A stretch of DNA of 64,000 nt, taken from Neisseria canis. GTDB lineage: Bacteria; Pseudomonadota; Gammaproteobacteria; Burkholderiales; Neisseriaceae. Below the pieces are notes generated by a model, which was given only the letters and a program-made list of their open reading frames with translations, was not told where the DNA came from and made no database searches. The DNA lies in NCBI RefSeq assembly GCF_900636765.1, contig NZ_LR134313.1, forward strand, positions 1,922,001-1,986,000, given 5' to 3'. Of the stretch, positions 34,490 to 45,287 are shown piece by piece. The first letter of the stretch is position 1. Each line of letters opens with the position of its first letter. Made by a program: the position numbers and the translations under genes.

Positions 34490-34900
34490 ATGAGAACCTA
34501 CACCCCCGACAGCCCCGAAGCCATGGCCCGCATCGTGTGCATGTGCATCATGGCCGACAGCGACATCGACACCAGCGAATTCGCCGAGCTGCAGCCCGCG
34601 CTTTACGAAGCCATCGGGCTTAACCAGCAAGAGTTTATGACCGTGCTCGCCCATTATCTGGAAGACATCGTTTCCGATGCACAAGGCCAACGCATCAACC
34701 TGCTGCAACCCGAGCGAGTAAATGCCTTGCTGCAAGAAGTAAACGGCCGCAGCGAGCGCATCAACACACTGGCCACCGCACTGCGTATCTGCAAAAGCGA
34801 CAATGCGCTCAACAACGCCGAACTCGCCCTGTTCCGCCACATCATGCAGCATTGGCAGCTCGATCTGACCGACCTCGAAATCGAAGTCAGCCTCGCCTAA
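34490..34900 (+). CDS. TerB-like (tellurite-resistance-type) helical protein
   Basis: 136 residues, all-helical, with the acidic pattern of TerB-like domains: [33 protein letters not shown], and [19 protein letters not shown]. No other ter gene is present, so tellurite resistance should not be assumed; stand-alone TerB-like proteins have unknown roles. It lies between the thioesterase and xerC on the same strand and is bracketed by single DUS copies (34431, 34906). Confidence 0.65.
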   Translation: MRTYTPDSPEAMARIVCMCIMADSDIDTSEFAELQPALYEAIGLNQQEFMTVLAHYLEDIVSDAQGQRINLLQPERVNALLQEVNGRSERINTLATALRICKSDNALNNAELALFRHIMQHWQLDLTDLEIEVSLA

Positions 34901-34923
34901 ATATTTTCAGACAGGCATTGTTT

Positions 34924-35814
34924 ATGTCCCAACCCCTGCTCGATTATCAAGATGCCTACCTGAAAATCCTGCAACAGGCAGGTAAATCGGCGCACACACT
35001 CGATGCCTACCGCCGCGATTTGGCGCAGCTTGCGGCCTTACTGCCCGAAGATGCCCCCGCCGGGCTGCCAAGCCGCCGCCATTTTGTGGCCGCACTCAAA
35101 AAACTCTCCCGGCAAAACAGCCATCCGCGCAGCATGGCACGAAAACTTTCCGCTTGGCGGCAATATTGCGGCTGGCTGGTTCGGCAAGGCTTGCTGGAAA
35201 ACGACCCTACCCACAGCCTCAAAGCGCCCAAACCGCCGCAGCGGCTGCCCAAAGCGGTGGAACAGGAAACCCTCAACCACCTGCTCGACAGCGACAGCGG
35301 CGACCAAACCCTCAAACTGCGCGACAAAGCCATATTTGAATTGATGTACGGCAGCGGCTTGCGCTTGAGCGAAATCAGCGGCCTGAATCTGGAAGACATC
35401 ATGCCGGAAGCCGGCTGGGTGCGTGTGCTCGGCAAAGGCAGCAAAGAACGCAGCGTGCCTTTGGGCAACAAAAGCATCGCCGCATTACAAGCCTACCTTG
35501 CCTGCCGCCAAGCCGCTGCCGGCGAAACCGCCCTTTTCACCAACCGCAACGGACGCCGGCTCGGCCGCAGGCAAATCCAAAACCGGCTGCGCGACTGGGC
35601 GGCCGCACAAGGCAGCCCGCAGCATCTGTCGCCCCACATGCTGCGCCACAGTTATGCCAGCCACATCCTGCAATCCTCACGCAATATCCGTGCCGTGCAG
35701 GAATTGCTGGGGCACAGCAACCTTTCCACCACACAAATCTATACCAAGCTGGATTTCGACCATCTGGCGCAAATTTATGACGAGGCACACCCCAGAGCCA
35801 AACGCAAAAAATAA
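34924..35814 (+). CDS. xerC: Tyrosine recombinase XerC
   Basis: Resolves chromosome dimers at dif with XerD and FtsK. The 296 residues have the N-terminal SAM-like domain and a catalytic domain with the full set [57 protein letters not shown] 34924 is used; the open frame upstream overlaps the TerB-like gene. Sequence context and length fit XerC better than XerD. It is followed by a DUS hairpin. Confidence 0.93.
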   Translation: MSQPLLDYQDAYLKILQQAGKSAHTLDAYRRDLAQLAALLPEDAPAGLPSRRHFVAALKKLSRQNSHPRSMARKLSAWRQYCGWLVRQGLLENDPTHSLKAPKPPQRLPKAVEQETLNHLLDSDSGDQTLKLRDKAIFELMYGSGLRLSEISGLNLEDIMPEAGWVRVLGKGSKERSVPLGNKSIAALQAYLACRQAAAGETALFTNRNGRRLGRRQIQNRLRDWAAAQGSPQHLSPHMLRHSYASHILQSSRNIRAVQELLGHSNLSTTQIYTKLDFDHLAQIYDEAHPRAKRKK

Positions 35815-35822
35815 GCATAATG

Positions 35823-35856
35823 AATGCCTGTCTGAAAAAGCTTTCAGACAGGCATT
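35823..35856 (+). terminator. DUS hairpin after xerC
   Basis: DUS at 35825-35836 and inverse at 35843-35854, starting 10 nt after the xerC stop. Confidence 0.7.
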
Positions 35857-35994
35857 CGCACGCTGTCAAAACCGAAGATGACTGTGTTGCTACCATGTAA
35901 TTTGATTGGCCATCCCTCTCAAAACTGCCGCTATAAAAAGCCCCTTATACTGATTTAAGTTATAATACACGTTCATTTTTACCCACCCGCCGAC

Positions 35995-37323
35995 ATGTTG
36001 CGATACCGAAAAGTCGAAACTTACCAGCGTTTATGGCGGCTCAGAAGCTTCAAGCAACACGCCACGCTGCCCGAACACATACTGGACTGCCCCGAATGCG
36101 GGCTGCGTGTCGATGTGCCGCAGCTGCTGCAAGGGCAGGAATGCAGCTGCCCGCGCTGCGGCTACCGGCTGGCGCGCGTAGAGGCCAACCCTTTTCTTGC
36201 CCCGTTGTGTTTTGCCGTCGGCGCCCTGATCATCATGGCCGTTGTCTACACGCAGATGTTCATCACTGTAGAAATGCCAGGCGTGGGCGTATATTCGGCA
36301 CTGTCGTTTCCCGAGATGGTGAAAACCCTGATTCTGCAAGACTTCGGCATATTGGCCGAAATCATGTTTATCTTAACTTTCGGCACACCTTTACTGTTCC
36401 TGCTGCTCTGCACCTACGTTTTTACCGCGCTGCACCTGCAAACCCACGTACCTGCCCTGCTCTACGCCACGCGCACCATGGTTCGCCTGCGCGAATGGAT
36501 TATGGTGGATGTGTTTTTCATCTCCACATTGGTTGCCTACATCAAGCTGAGAAGCGTTGCGCTGGTTACTTTCGGCCCTTCGTTTTGGCTGATGCTGATA
36601 TTCGCCATCCTGCTGATACGCACTTCCGTATCCGTACCCCAGCATTGGGTGTATTACCAGATTCACCGCTTAATCGGGCGCTCTCCGATTGAACCGCCGG
36701 ACGACAGCCGGAACATTTGTTGCAGCCGCTGCCACTATTTCCGTCCTGTCGAAGAGCAAGAATGCGGCGTATGCGGCACTTCGCTTTTTACCCGCCGCCC
36801 CAAAAGCCTGAGTGTATCCGGCGCTTTTTTATTGGCTGCCATCATTTTATATATTCCGGCCAACACATTTCCGATTATGATTTCCTCCAACCCGACGGCA
36901 TTGGAAATCAGCACCATCATGAGCGGCATTATCTATATGTGGGAAGACGGCGACCGCCTGATTGCCGTGATTATTTTCAGCGCCAGCATTGTTGTGCCCA
37001 TCTTAAAGATAGTCAGCATGGCGGTATTGATTTTATCGGCCCGCTTCGGGTTGCCTGCCTCTATTAAAAAAATGTCGGTTGCCTACCGGATTACCGAATC
37101 CATCGGCCGCTGGTCGATGATTGATATATTTGTCATCATTATCCTGATGAGTGCGTTCCACACCCCGATGGCACGGGTTCTGCCCGGCCCTGCTGCAATT
37201 TATTTCTGCCTGGTCGTGCTGCTCACCATGCTTTCGGCGCATTTTTTCGATTCCCGCCTACTGTGGGACAAATACCGTCAGGACCAAACCGATTTATCCA
37301 GATTGAAACACGCTCATGAATGA
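35995..37323 (+). CDS. pqiA: PqiA/LetA-family inner-membrane protein
   Basis: First component of the PqiABC intermembrane lipid-transport pathway. The 442 residues contain two zinc-ribbon-like motifs, CPECGLRVD with CPRCGYRL near the N-terminus and CCSRCHYFRPVEEQECGVCG near the middle, each followed by four membrane helices, the duplicated PqiA architecture. Its stop overlaps the pqiB start by 8 nt, so translation is coupled. Confidence 0.93.
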   Translation: MLRYRKVETYQRLWRLRSFKQHATLPEHILDCPECGLRVDVPQLLQGQECSCPRCGYRLARVEANPFLAPLCFAVGALIIMAVVYTQMFITVEMPGVGVYSALSFPEMVKTLILQDFGILAEIMFILTFGTPLLFLLLCTYVFTALHLQTHVPALLYATRTMVRLREWIMVDVFFISTLVAYIKLRSVALVTFGPSFWLMLIFAILLIRTSVSVPQHWVYYQIHRLIGRSPIEPPDDSRNICCSRCHYFRPVEEQECGVCGTSLFTRRPKSLSVSGAFLLAAIILYIPANTFPIMISSNPTALEISTIMSGIIYMWEDGDRLIAVIIFSASIVVPILKIVSMAVLILSARFGLPASIKKMSVAYRITESIGRWSMIDIFVIIILMSAFHTPMARVLPGPAAIYFCLVVLLTMLSAHFFDSRLLWDKYRQDQTDLSRLKHAHE

Positions 37324-38944
37324 ACAATCCCCCAAGCCCATACCGGCCCGAGTGAAAAGAAACACCACATTTTCCTCTTTCGTGTGGATCGTACCGCTGC
37401 TTGCGCTGCTTACCGGCTCGTGGCTTCTCATCCAAAACATCCGCAAAACCGGCCCCGAAATCACGCTGTTGATGGACAGCGCCGACGGTATTGAAGTCAA
37501 CACCACGGTAATTAAAGTGCTCAGCGTGGATGTCGGCCGCGTAACCCGCATCCGCTTAAGCGAAGACCGCAAAGGTGTGGAAATTACCGCACGGCTTAAC
37601 GCCGATGCCAAAGACATGATGCGTGAAGACACACAATTCTGGGTGGTCAAACCGCGTATCGACCAAAGCGGCATTTCCGGCTTGAACACTTTGGTATCCG
37701 GCTCGTATATCGCATTTACTCCGGGCTCGTCTGAAAAAAGCGAAAGCGTATTTAAAGTATCCGATATTCCGCCCATCAGCGCTATCGGTCAAAACGGCCT
37801 GCGCCTGCATTTGGTGGGCGACAACAGCAAAATGCTGAACGTGGGCAGCCCGATTCTGTATGAAGGCTTCAATGTCGGCCAAATCGAAACCGCCAAATTC
37901 GATCCCGCCACCCAAACCGTTGACTATACCATTTTCGTATACAGCCCCAACGACAAACTGATCAATGCCAACAGCCAATTCTGGCTGGAAAGCGGCGTCA
38001 ACATCCAAACCACCGGCAGCGGCATCAAAATCGACAGCGCGCCGATTTACACTTTATTATCCGGCGCCATCGCTTTCCGAACGCCCAAAGGTACCGGCCA
38101 GCCCGTATCGAACGAAGACACCTTCGAGCTTTACAACGACCTTGCCCAAATCGAAAACCTGCCTGACGAGCGCGCGATTTACTATGTCGCCTTTTTCAAA
38201 AACTCCGTGCGCGGCCTTAGCGCAGGTTCGCCGGTCGAATATAAAGGCATCAATATCGGCAGCGTAACCGACGTGCCCTATTTCGCACACAACGACAGCA
38301 CCCGCCTGTTTCAAAACGGCTGGATTCCCGTGCGCCTGCGTATCGACCCGTCGCGCATCGAGACCAATGCCGAGCCGCAAAGCAGAGCCCATTGGCAAAG
38401 CCAGCTCCAGCAGGCACTCAACAAAGGGCTCAACGCCACATTGTCGAGCAATAACCTGATTCTCGGCAGCAAAATGATAGAGCTTACCGACGCGCCCTCC
38501 GATACCAAACTCAAGCCGTTTGCCGACTACAACGGCAACATCGTGATCGCCACACAAGGCGGCGGCGGTCTGGACGACCTTCAGGCCCAAATCGGCAAGC
38601 TGCTCGACAAATTCAACAAACTGCCGCTGGAAAACACCGTGGGCGAACTCAATACCAGTCTGAAAGAATTGAAGGCCACCCTCAATTCCGCCAACAAGCT
38701 TATCAGCAAGCCGCAAACCCAGCAGATTCCGGCAGAATTGAACAAAACGCTCGGCGAATTGCGCCAAACCCTGCAAGGCGTATCGCCGCAATCGCCTGTT
38801 TACCAAGATGTACAAAACACGCTGCGCAGCCTCGACAAAACCATGCGCGAAGCCCAGCCTGTGCTCAACACCTTGAAAGAAAAACCGAATTCATTGATTT
38901 TCAATCAAAATGTAAAAGACCCAATCCCGAAAGGAAGCCGCTAA
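37316..38944 (+). CDS. pqiB: PqiB, multi-MCE-domain lipid transport protein
   Basis: Membrane-anchored periplasmic protein whose stacked MCE domains form a lipid conduit towards the outer membrane. The 542 residues have one N-terminal helix (FVWIVPLLALLTGSWLLI) and three MCE domains, beginning near GPEITLLMDSADGIEVNTTV, LRLHLVGDNSKMLNVGSPIL and YYVAFFKNSVRGLSAGSPVE. A long helical C-terminal region follows (LLDKFNKLPLENTVGELNTS). It sits between pqiA (8-nt overlap) and pqiC (0-nt gap). Confidence 0.94.
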   Translation: MNEQSPKPIPARVKRNTTFSSFVWIVPLLALLTGSWLLIQNIRKTGPEITLLMDSADGIEVNTTVIKVLSVDVGRVTRIRLSEDRKGVEITARLNADAKDMMREDTQFWVVKPRIDQSGISGLNTLVSGSYIAFTPGSSEKSESVFKVSDIPPISAIGQNGLRLHLVGDNSKMLNVGSPILYEGFNVGQIETAKFDPATQTVDYTIFVYSPNDKLINANSQFWLESGVNIQTTGSGIKIDSAPIYTLLSGAIAFRTPKGTGQPVSNEDTFELYNDLAQIENLPDERAIYYVAFFKNSVRGLSAGSPVEYKGINIGSVTDVPYFAHNDSTRLFQNGWIPVRLRIDPSRIETNAEPQSRAHWQSQLQQALNKGLNATLSSNNLILGSKMIELTDAPSDTKLKPFADYNGNIVIATQGGGGLDDLQAQIGKLLDKFNKLPLENTVGELNTSLKELKATLNSANKLISKPQTQQIPAELNKTLGELRQTLQGVSPQSPVYQDVQNTLRSLDKTMREAQPVLNTLKEKPNSLIFNQNVKDPIPKGSR

Positions 38945-39469
38945 ATGAACAAACTGCTCGCCGCCGCACTTACCGCATTCATGCTGGGCGCATGCAGCAC
39001 GCCCGTGGCCAGCCAATATTACACCCTGCCCGACAGCCAGTTCGAGCTGCCCTTGGGCAGCGGCAATGAAATTGCCGTGCAAGTTATCCTCGCCGAGCCG
39101 TTAAACAACGGCGGCCTCGTTTATCAAACCGATGCACTCAACCTCAATTTCGCCCGCAACAACCTGTGGGCCGCTCCGCTCGACCAGGCACTCGCCGCCA
39201 GCTTTGCCAACAAACTGAACCGGCAAAACCCGCAGCACCGCTATATCCCCGCCCATCGAACCAACAGCAGCCAAATCCTGAAAATCTACATCGAAGCTTT
39301 CAACGGCTCATACCGCGGCCACACCGTAGTGAAAGGCTACACCGTATGGCCCGACGGTAAAGGCCGCAACTTCAATATAGAAACCCCGCAGCAAGGCGAC
39401 GGCTACCCTGCCATGATTCAGTCGCTCAACGAAGGGCTGCAAAACGCCGCCACGACTTTGGCTTATTGA
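38945..39469 (+). CDS. pqiC: PqiC outer-membrane lipoprotein (ABC-type transport auxiliary)
   Basis: 174 residues with a lipoprotein signal peptide (TAFMLGACSTP). The PqiC/ABC_trans_aux domain includes YYTLPDSQFELPL and VQVILAEPLNNGGLVYQTD. In this family the lipoprotein docks the PqiB conduit at the outer membrane. It begins directly after the pqiB stop and completes the operon, which ends at a DUS hairpin. Confidence 0.92.
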   Translation: MNKLLAAALTAFMLGACSTPVASQYYTLPDSQFELPLGSGNEIAVQVILAEPLNNGGLVYQTDALNLNFARNNLWAAPLDQALAASFANKLNRQNPQHRYIPAHRTNSSQILKIYIEAFNGSYRGHTVVKGYTVWPDGKGRNFNIETPQQGDGYPAMIQSLNEGLQNAATTLAY

Positions 39470-39493
39470 TATTGACGCAGACGCAAATATACA

Positions 39494-39529
39494 AATGCCT
39501 GTCTGAAAACCGTTTTTCAGACAGGCATT
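39494..39529 (+). terminator. DUS hairpin after pqiC
   Basis: DUS at 39496-39507 and inverse at 39516-39527, 25 nt after the pqiC stop. Confidence 0.7.
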
Positions 39530-39582
39530 TGTTTGGCGGGAAGATAAGTTATGGTGAATCGACTAAAAACAGTACACCCGTC

Positions 39583-39616
39583 ATGCTCGGGTCAAGCCCA
39601 AGTATGACGGTGTTGT
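39583..39616. repeat. Stem-loop repeat (copy 2)
   Basis: GCTCGGGTCAAGCCC, then AAGTATGACGGTGTTGTTA, matching the element at 6982 with a few changes that weaken the stem. It lies between pqiC and dcd. Confidence 0.6.
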
Positions 39617-39654
39617 TATGTAAGTGAGTTGATTACAGTCAGTTACCACATCAA

Positions 39655-40221
39655 TCATGTTTTCGGCAAAGTTACACCCGTTTGCCCCATATATTTGCCG
39701 TTGCGGTCTTTATAGGACGTTTCGCACACTTCGTCGCTCTCGAAAAACAGCACTTGCGCCACGCCTTCGCCCGCGTAAATTTTGGCAGGCAGCGGCGTGG
39801 TGTTGGAAAACTCCAGCGTTACATAGCCTTCCCATTCCGGCTCAAACGGCGTAACGTTCACAATGATGCCGCAGCGCGCGTAAGTGGATTTGCCCAAGCA
39901 AACGGTTAACACATTGCGCGGAATACGGAAATATTCCACCGTGCGCGCCAATGCAAAAGAATTCGGCGGGATGATGCAGCAATCGTCTTCCACGGTTACG
40001 AAGTTTTTCGGATCAAAATTTTTCGGATCGACGATGGTGCTGTTGATATTGGTGAAAATCTTGAATTCGTTGGCGCAACGGATATCGTAGCCGTAGCTGG
40101 ATGTGCCGTAAGAAATGATTTTCTGGCCGTTGACTTCTTTAACCTGATTCGGCTCAAACGGCTCAATCATACCGTGTTGCTCGCTCATACGGCGTATCCA
40201 CTTATCCGATTTAATACTCAT
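39655..40221 (-). CDS. dcd: dCTP deaminase
   Basis: Deaminates dCTP to dUTP, feeding thymidylate synthesis. The 188 residues match the family length. Visible motifs are [57 protein letters not shown] with the catalytic glutamate, and [13 protein letters not shown]. It is a single gene; no gene I can support lies in the 90 nt upstream. Confidence 0.97.
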   Translation of the reverse strand: MSIKSDKWIRRMSEQHGMIEPFEPNQVKEVNGQKIISYGTSSYGYDIRCANEFKIFTNINSTIVDPKNFDPKNFVTVEDDCCIIPPNSFALARTVEYFRIPRNVLTVCLGKSTYARCGIIVNVTPFEPEWEGYVTLEFSNTTPLPAKIYAGEGVAQVLFFESDEVCETSYKDRNGKYMGQTGVTLPKT

Positions 40222-40310
40222 AATGCTTCCTTGTTTTCAAGCTCCGTATTAAGTTTACAACTTAATCGCAGCCTTTGTTCGGTTATTCAAATCGCAACCT
40301 GCCCACATTA

Positions 40311-40436
40311 AAACACGCTTCCGAAAAAAGCCCATAACGCACCCGCCAAAAGCATCAACGGAAAGCCGGATATGCTGAGCGCCGCCGCACCAAGCGCAGC
40401 AGAAAGCGGCGATCTTTTGAGGAATTGCGGTTTCCG
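40311..40436 (-). other. Possible C-terminal extension of the upstream membrane protein beyond a TAG
   Basis: Directly after the TAG that ends the 125-residue membrane ORF, the same frame continues for 41 codons to a TAA, reading RKPQFLKRSP, then a hydrophobic stretch LMLLAGALWAFFGSVF. No good start codon opens this part on its own. It could be a lost extension separated by a premature stop, or chance. Confidence 0.3.
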
Positions 40437-40814
40437 CTAAACCGCAACCAGCGTCGCAATAAAAGCAATCAGGCTGGTCGTATAACTCACCATCACAGCA
40501 ATGCCTTGCCCCATATCTCCGCAACACTCCTGAGGAGTCAGCAGCTGATACCAAAACAGCATCAAAACCTGCCAGCATGTAGCAATCACGGATGCCGCGG
40601 CAATTGCCGCCGGGCGCACCGAAGATTTGGCAAAACAGTAGGCAATATAGGCAGAAACCACCCACACAATGCTGATTGCGGAAAGCCAAACAATATCACT
40701 GATGCCGTATCCAGCGGGCGAGAGCACAAAAAAATGTACAACCGGCAAGAGGATAAAAGGCGCCCAAACGGCAATCCGGGCAATCTGTTTTTCAATGGGT
40801 CGGATATCCGGCAT
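40437..40814 (-). CDS. Four-helix inner-membrane protein of unknown function
   Basis: 125 residues with four hydrophobic segments: WAPFILLPVVHFFVLSP, IVWLSAISIVWVVSAYIAYC, AAIAAASVIATCWQVLMLF and IAVMVSYTTSLIAFIATLVA. A cysteine pair (QECCGDMG) lies in the last loop. I do not recognise a family. It lies between rdgC and dcd on the same strand, 84 nt after rdgC's start region. Confidence 0.6.
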   Translation of the reverse strand: MPDIRPIEKQIARIAVWAPFILLPVVHFFVLSPAGYGISDIVWLSAISIVWVVSAYIAYCFAKSSVRPAAIAAASVIATCWQVLMLFWYQLLTPQECCGDMGQGIAVMVSYTTSLIAFIATLVAV

Positions 40815-40898
40815 GGCTTACTCTAACACGGATTGTTGGGAACATTTTCCGCCGAAACAGGCAGTATGGCGTACAGCCTGATTCACGCACCTGCAATG

Positions 40899-41798
40899 CT
40901 ATTCCTGCCAGCCTCCCAAATAGCCCACCAGCTCATCCAACATCGTGCTGACGGCTTCCGTCATCAAAATCTGCGAAGCAAAAGTAAGGCTGGCGGCATC
41001 ATCGCCGTGACTTTCCGCTTCTTCCTGCATCACATCCAGATATTGAATCCGCTTGAGCGCGAAATCCTGCGTGAGGATAAAGGCGATTTGCTCACGCCAC
41101 ACCAAGCCGAGCTGGGTAACGGTTTTGCCGTTTTTCACATGCTGCACCACTTCATCCGCGGTCAAATCCTGTTTCGACACCTTTACCGTAGGCGCCACAT
41201 CGCCCGTGCCTTTCAATTCGCAATCGCTGTCCAATTCAAAGCCGCCTTCGCAAGCCCCGCGCAAAAGCCATTCCGTCATCAGGCTGGAGGGCGATTGTTT
41301 GGTGTTCGGCAAACTGGCTTCCAAACCGCCCAGCGCCTCGCGCAATTTGGTTAACATGCTTTCGGCTTTGGCGGCAGAAGCGTTATTAACCAACAGATAG
41401 CCGTGTTTCGTGTCGAAAATTGCCTGTGTGCGGCTCGAACGGGTAAATGCGCGCGGCAGCAAATCATCGGTAATCTGTTCTTTTAATTCCTGTTTTTCTT
41501 TTCGGCCGACATTGCGTGCTTCATTGTTTTGAATTTCGGCTACTTTTTCGTCCAAAATATCGCGAATCACACCCGCGGGCAAAACTTTCTCTTCTTTTTT
41601 CAAAGCCACCCGCCAAGTGTAATCGGCAGGGAACACGGCTTCCGGCGAAAACGAAACCGGCGCGGCAAAGCCTTCGCTAAACCAGTCCAACCCCGTACAA
41701 GGCGCAAACCCTGCTTCCTCAAGCTTGGCCTCAAGCGTTTCCAATTCGGGCAACTTGTCTTGATTAAGGGGATAAAAACTGATTTGTTTGAACCACAT
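40899..41798 (-). CDS. rdgC: Recombination-associated protein RdgC
   Basis: Ring-shaped DNA-binding protein that limits RecA activity; in pathogenic Neisseria it affects pilin antigenic variation. The 299 residues start MWFKQISFYPLNQDKLPELE, as typical. Conserved blocks include SPEAVFPADYTWRVALKKEE and KGTGDVAPTVKVSKQDL. It is a single gene, divergent from lpxK. Confidence 0.95.
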   Translation of the reverse strand: MWFKQISFYPLNQDKLPELETLEAKLEEAGFAPCTGLDWFSEGFAAPVSFSPEAVFPADYTWRVALKKEEKVLPAGVIRDILDEKVAEIQNNEARNVGRKEKQELKEQITDDLLPRAFTRSSRTQAIFDTKHGYLLVNNASAAKAESMLTKLREALGGLEASLPNTKQSPSSLMTEWLLRGACEGGFELDSDCELKGTGDVAPTVKVSKQDLTADEVVQHVKNGKTVTQLGLVWREQIAFILTQDFALKRIQYLDVMQEEAESHGDDAASLTFASQILMTEAVSTMLDELVGYLGGWQE

Positions 41799-41872
41799 GG
41801 CGCAGATTTCCTAAATAAAAGGGTTTATAAAATGCGCAATTATATAGCGAATCAGCTCCATCGTTCCAGCGC

Positions 41873-41902
41873 ACGCCTGTCTGAATGTTTTCAGACAAGC
41901 AT
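41873..41902. repeat. Imperfect inverted DUS pair between rdgC and lpxK
   Basis: CGCCTGTCTGAA near 41875 faces TTCAGACAAGCA; each differs from the DUS by one base. It lies in a divergent intergenic region. Confidence 0.55.
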
Positions 41903-41986
41903 TCCTACCGGCAAGCCGCGCATAACATTGCCATTGCTCCAACCCGCGTTTAAAATTTGCCACCATCTTGTCAAACGCGAACCGTT

Positions 41987-43027
41987 ATGCCGAAACTGCA
42001 TCAGATTATCGAACACCACTGGCAACGCCCCAAACCGTGGCTCAGCTTCCTGCTAAGCCCTTTGTCGCGTCTGTTCGGCCTGATAGCGGCGCGCAGGCGG
42101 CAGCGCTACCTTTCCGCGAAAACCGCCAACGAAAAATTGGCCGTGCCGCTGGTAATTGTGGGCAATATCCACGCGGGAGGCGCCGGCAAAACACCCGTGG
42201 TTGCCGCTTTGGTAACCGAGTTACAACAGCGCGGTTTTCAGACAGGCATTATCAGCCGAGGCTACGGCAGGCAAAACAACGCAGTGCATGTGTTAACCCC
42301 CGACAGTACCGTCCAAGACGCAGGCGACGAGCCGCTGCTGCTCTACCGCCAAACCGGCGCGCCCACCGCCGTAGCCGCCAAGCGCGCCGAAGCCGGAAAA
42401 GCTTTATTGGCAGCTTATCCGAATCTCGATTTAATCGTGGCCGACGACGGCTTGCAGCACTATGCCCTGGCGCGCGACATGGAAATCATCGTGTTCCCCG
42501 CCGCCGATGCCGGCCGCCGTGATTTGGATCTGCTGCCCAACGGCAACCTGCGCGAACCTTTGTCCCGCCTTGCTTCGGCTGATGCCGTATTAATCAGCGG
42601 TGGCAGCGTACACACCCGTTTGCCATGCCTGTCTGAAAACCATCCTTTATTTTTCAGCCGCTTGGAAACACAGCCGATTTACCGCTTGGGCAATCCGCAG
42701 CAAAAGCTGAACCCCGGCGACACGGCAAACGCCAAGATCATCGCCGCCGCAGGCATCGCCAAACCCGAGCGTTTTTTCAACACCCTTACCGGCATGGGCC
42801 TGAAACTCAGCCAAACCCTAGCCCTGCCCGACCATGCCGATATTTCGCAGTTTGAATTTCCAAAAGCAGATATAATTGTGATTACCGAAAAAGATGCCGT
42901 AAAACTTTCAGACAGGCATTTGGAAAATGTGTGGGTTTTACCTGTTTGTGCGATAATCGAACCCGACTTGGCATCATTTGTGATCCAGCATCTACAATTA
43001 CAACCATCCGGAGAGAGAGAGTTATAA
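41987..43027 (+). CDS. lpxK: Tetraacyldisaccharide 4'-kinase
   Basis: Phosphorylates the 4' position of the lipid A precursor at the inner membrane. The 346 residues from ATG 41987 include the Walker A-like [25 protein letters not shown], the catalytic [15 protein letters not shown] and the C-terminal TEKDAVKL. Three DUS copies lie inside the gene (42237-42248, 42626-42637, 42907-42918), an unusual density. It leads an operon-like run with a DUF2059 gene, a Trm112 gene and kdsB. Confidence 0.94.
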   Translation: MPKLHQIIEHHWQRPKPWLSFLLSPLSRLFGLIAARRRQRYLSAKTANEKLAVPLVIVGNIHAGGAGKTPVVAALVTELQQRGFQTGIISRGYGRQNNAVHVLTPDSTVQDAGDEPLLLYRQTGAPTAVAAKRAEAGKALLAAYPNLDLIVADDGLQHYALARDMEIIVFPAADAGRRDLDLLPNGNLREPLSRLASADAVLISGGSVHTRLPCLSENHPLFFSRLETQPIYRLGNPQQKLNPGDTANAKIIAAAGIAKPERFFNTLTGMGLKLSQTLALPDHADISQFEFPKADIIVITEKDAVKLSDRHLENVWVLPVCAIIEPDLASFVIQHLQLQPSGEREL

Positions 43028-43029
43028 CC

Positions 43030-43563
43030 ATGAAAAAAGCATTAGCCTTAACCACTTTTTTATTCGCCGCCAACTTCACTTATGCCGCCACCCCAAGCGA
43101 TGCCTCGCTGGAACGCTTATTGGAAGTGCAGCAATTCGATAAGCTGATGGATGATTCGTTCAAAAGCATACCTGCAATCGCTTTCAATACCCCAATATTC
43201 AAACAAGCTCTTGCGAAAGTGCCTGTGGAAAAACAAGATGCAGTAAAAGCCAGAGCAGATCAATATATCCAACAAATGGTTAAAGATTTGGACAACAAAA
43301 AAACGCGCACCGAAATCCGCCGCCTGACCGTCCAAAACATCCGCACCATCTACACCCAAGAAGAAGTCGACACCCTGATCGCCTTTTACAGCACACCCAT
43401 CGGCCAATCCATCAACGCTAAAACATCCCAATATATGGAAGCCGTGATGACCGCTGTTCCCGCCGTTTTCGAGCGTGATTTGGCCAAATTCGACCAAAAA
43501 TACGGCCCGAAACTAAAACGCGACATCAGCCAAATCGTCTGCGGCAAAAACGTTTGTAATTAA
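43030..43563 (+). CDS. Secreted DUF2059-family protein
   Basis: 177 residues with a signal peptide ([16 protein letters not shown]). The helical DUF2059 body shows [20 protein letters not shown], then [20 protein letters not shown]; the family's function is unknown. ATG 43030 follows the GGAGAGAGAG Shine-Dalgarno region and begins 2 nt after the lpxK stop. Two cysteines (VCGKNVCN) end the protein and could form a disulfide. Confidence 0.85.
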   Translation: MKKALALTTFLFAANFTYAATPSDASLERLLEVQQFDKLMDDSFKSIPAIAFNTPIFKQALAKVPVEKQDAVKARADQYIQQMVKDLDNKKTRTEIRRLTVQNIRTIYTQEEVDTLIAFYSTPIGQSINAKTSQYMEAVMTAVPAVFERDLAKFDQKYGPKLKRDISQIVCGKNVCN

Positions 43564-43576
43564 GAAAGCAATCTCA

Positions 43577-43759
43577 ATGGAAAAAAAATTCCTCGACATC
43601 CTAGTCTGCCCCGTCAGCAAAGCGCCCTTGGAATACAAAGCCGACTTGCAGGAATTGTGGTGCCGCCAAAGCAAGCTGGCCTACCCGATTAAAGACGGTA
43701 TCCCCTACATGTTGGAAAACGAAGCTCGCACCCTAACCGAAGAAGAGCTGCACGCATGA
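43577..43759 (+). CDS. Trm112-family zinc-ribbon-like protein (YcaR)
   Basis: 60 residues. It begins [18 protein letters not shown] and continues [20 protein letters not shown], the standard Trm112/YcaR signature. Only one cysteine of each usual pair is present, so zinc binding is uncertain. Its stop overlaps the kdsB start (ATGA). The lpxK-ycaR-kdsB order is widespread in Proteobacteria. Confidence 0.92.
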   Translation: MEKKFLDILVCPVSKAPLEYKADLQELWCRQSKLAYPIKDGIPYMLENEARTLTEEELHA

Positions 43760-44514
43760 CCGAGTTTGTCGTTATCATCCCCGCCCGCCTTGCCTCTTCC
43801 CGCCTGCCGAACAAGGCCTTGGCCGACATTCACGGCAAACCCATGGTCGTACGCGTGGCCGAGCAGGCGCGCAAAAGCGCGGCAGGACGCATTATCGTCG
43901 CCACCGACCACCCCGACATTCAAGCCGCCTGCCAAGCGCACGGCATAGAAACCGTGATGACGGCCGCCAGCCACGAAAGCGGCACCAACCGCTTGGCGGA
44001 AGCCGCCGAAAAACTCGGCCTGCCACACGACACCATCGTCGTAAACGTGCAGGGCGACGAGCCCCTGATAGTGCCGGACCTGATTAACCGCACTGCTGAA
44101 ATCCTGTTGGAAAACAATGCACAAATGGCGACCGCCGCGCATGAAATCCACAATTTTGAAGAATTCACGAACCCGAACGTCGTGAAAGTCGTCCTCGATA
44201 AAAACCACAACGCGCTTTATTTCAGCCGCGCCCCGATTCCCTATCCGCGCGACAGCATGCGCGAAGGCTCAACCGCCCTGCCGCAAGCCGCACCGCTGCG
44301 CCATATCGGTATTTACGCCTACCGCGCCGGCTTCTTGCAAAGCTACGCCCGAATGTCCGATTCGCCGATTGAGCATATCGAATCGCTGGAGCAGCTCCGC
44401 GTATTGTGGCACGGGCACCAGATTGCCGTAGGCATTACAAAAGAAGCACCCGCCGCAGGCGTTGATACGCAAGAAGATTTGGACCGTGTGCGCGCCGTGT
44501 TCGCAGAAAATTAA
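43756..44514 (+). CDS. kdsB: 3-deoxy-manno-octulosonate cytidylyltransferase
   Basis: Activates Kdo as CMP-Kdo for lipooligosaccharide inner-core synthesis. The 252 residues contain the nucleotide-binding start [20 protein letters not shown], then NVQGDEPLI and [12 protein letters not shown]. Overlap of 4 nt with the Trm112 gene indicates coupled translation. A structured terminator-like region follows before adk. Confidence 0.96.
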   Translation: MTEFVVIIPARLASSRLPNKALADIHGKPMVVRVAEQARKSAAGRIIVATDHPDIQAACQAHGIETVMTAASHESGTNRLAEAAEKLGLPHDTIVVNVQGDEPLIVPDLINRTAEILLENNAQMATAAHEIHNFEEFTNPNVVKVVLDKNHNALYFSRAPIPYPRDSMREGSTALPQAAPLRHIGIYAYRAGFLQSYARMSDSPIEHIESLEQLRVLWHGHQIAVGITKEAPAAGVDTQEDLDRVRAVFAEN

Positions 44515-44528
44515 CCCCTGATAGCCGT

Positions 44529-44569
44529 AAACCCGATAACACGGGCTTAAAAGCCCGATCATTGGGTTT
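44529..44569 (+). terminator. Nested hairpin between kdsB and adk
   Basis: CGGGCTT-AA-AAGCCCG (44542-44557) forms an inner stem. The outer AAACCC (44529-44534) pairs with GGGTTT (44564-44569). It starts 14 nt after the kdsB stop. No long T run follows, so it could be partial. Confidence 0.5.
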
Positions 44570-44598
44570 CACAGCCATACTAACAAGCAACACATTAA

Positions 44599-45270
<672 letters not shown>

Positions 45271-45287
45271 TTCCGGCTTAATCAAAC

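Noticed and set aside
33906..35814. Thioesterase, TerB-like gene and tyrosine recombinase as an integrative element
   Set aside because: The recombinase has all features of the housekeeping XerC, no attachment repeats are visible, and the genes sit between ordinary chromosomal loci.
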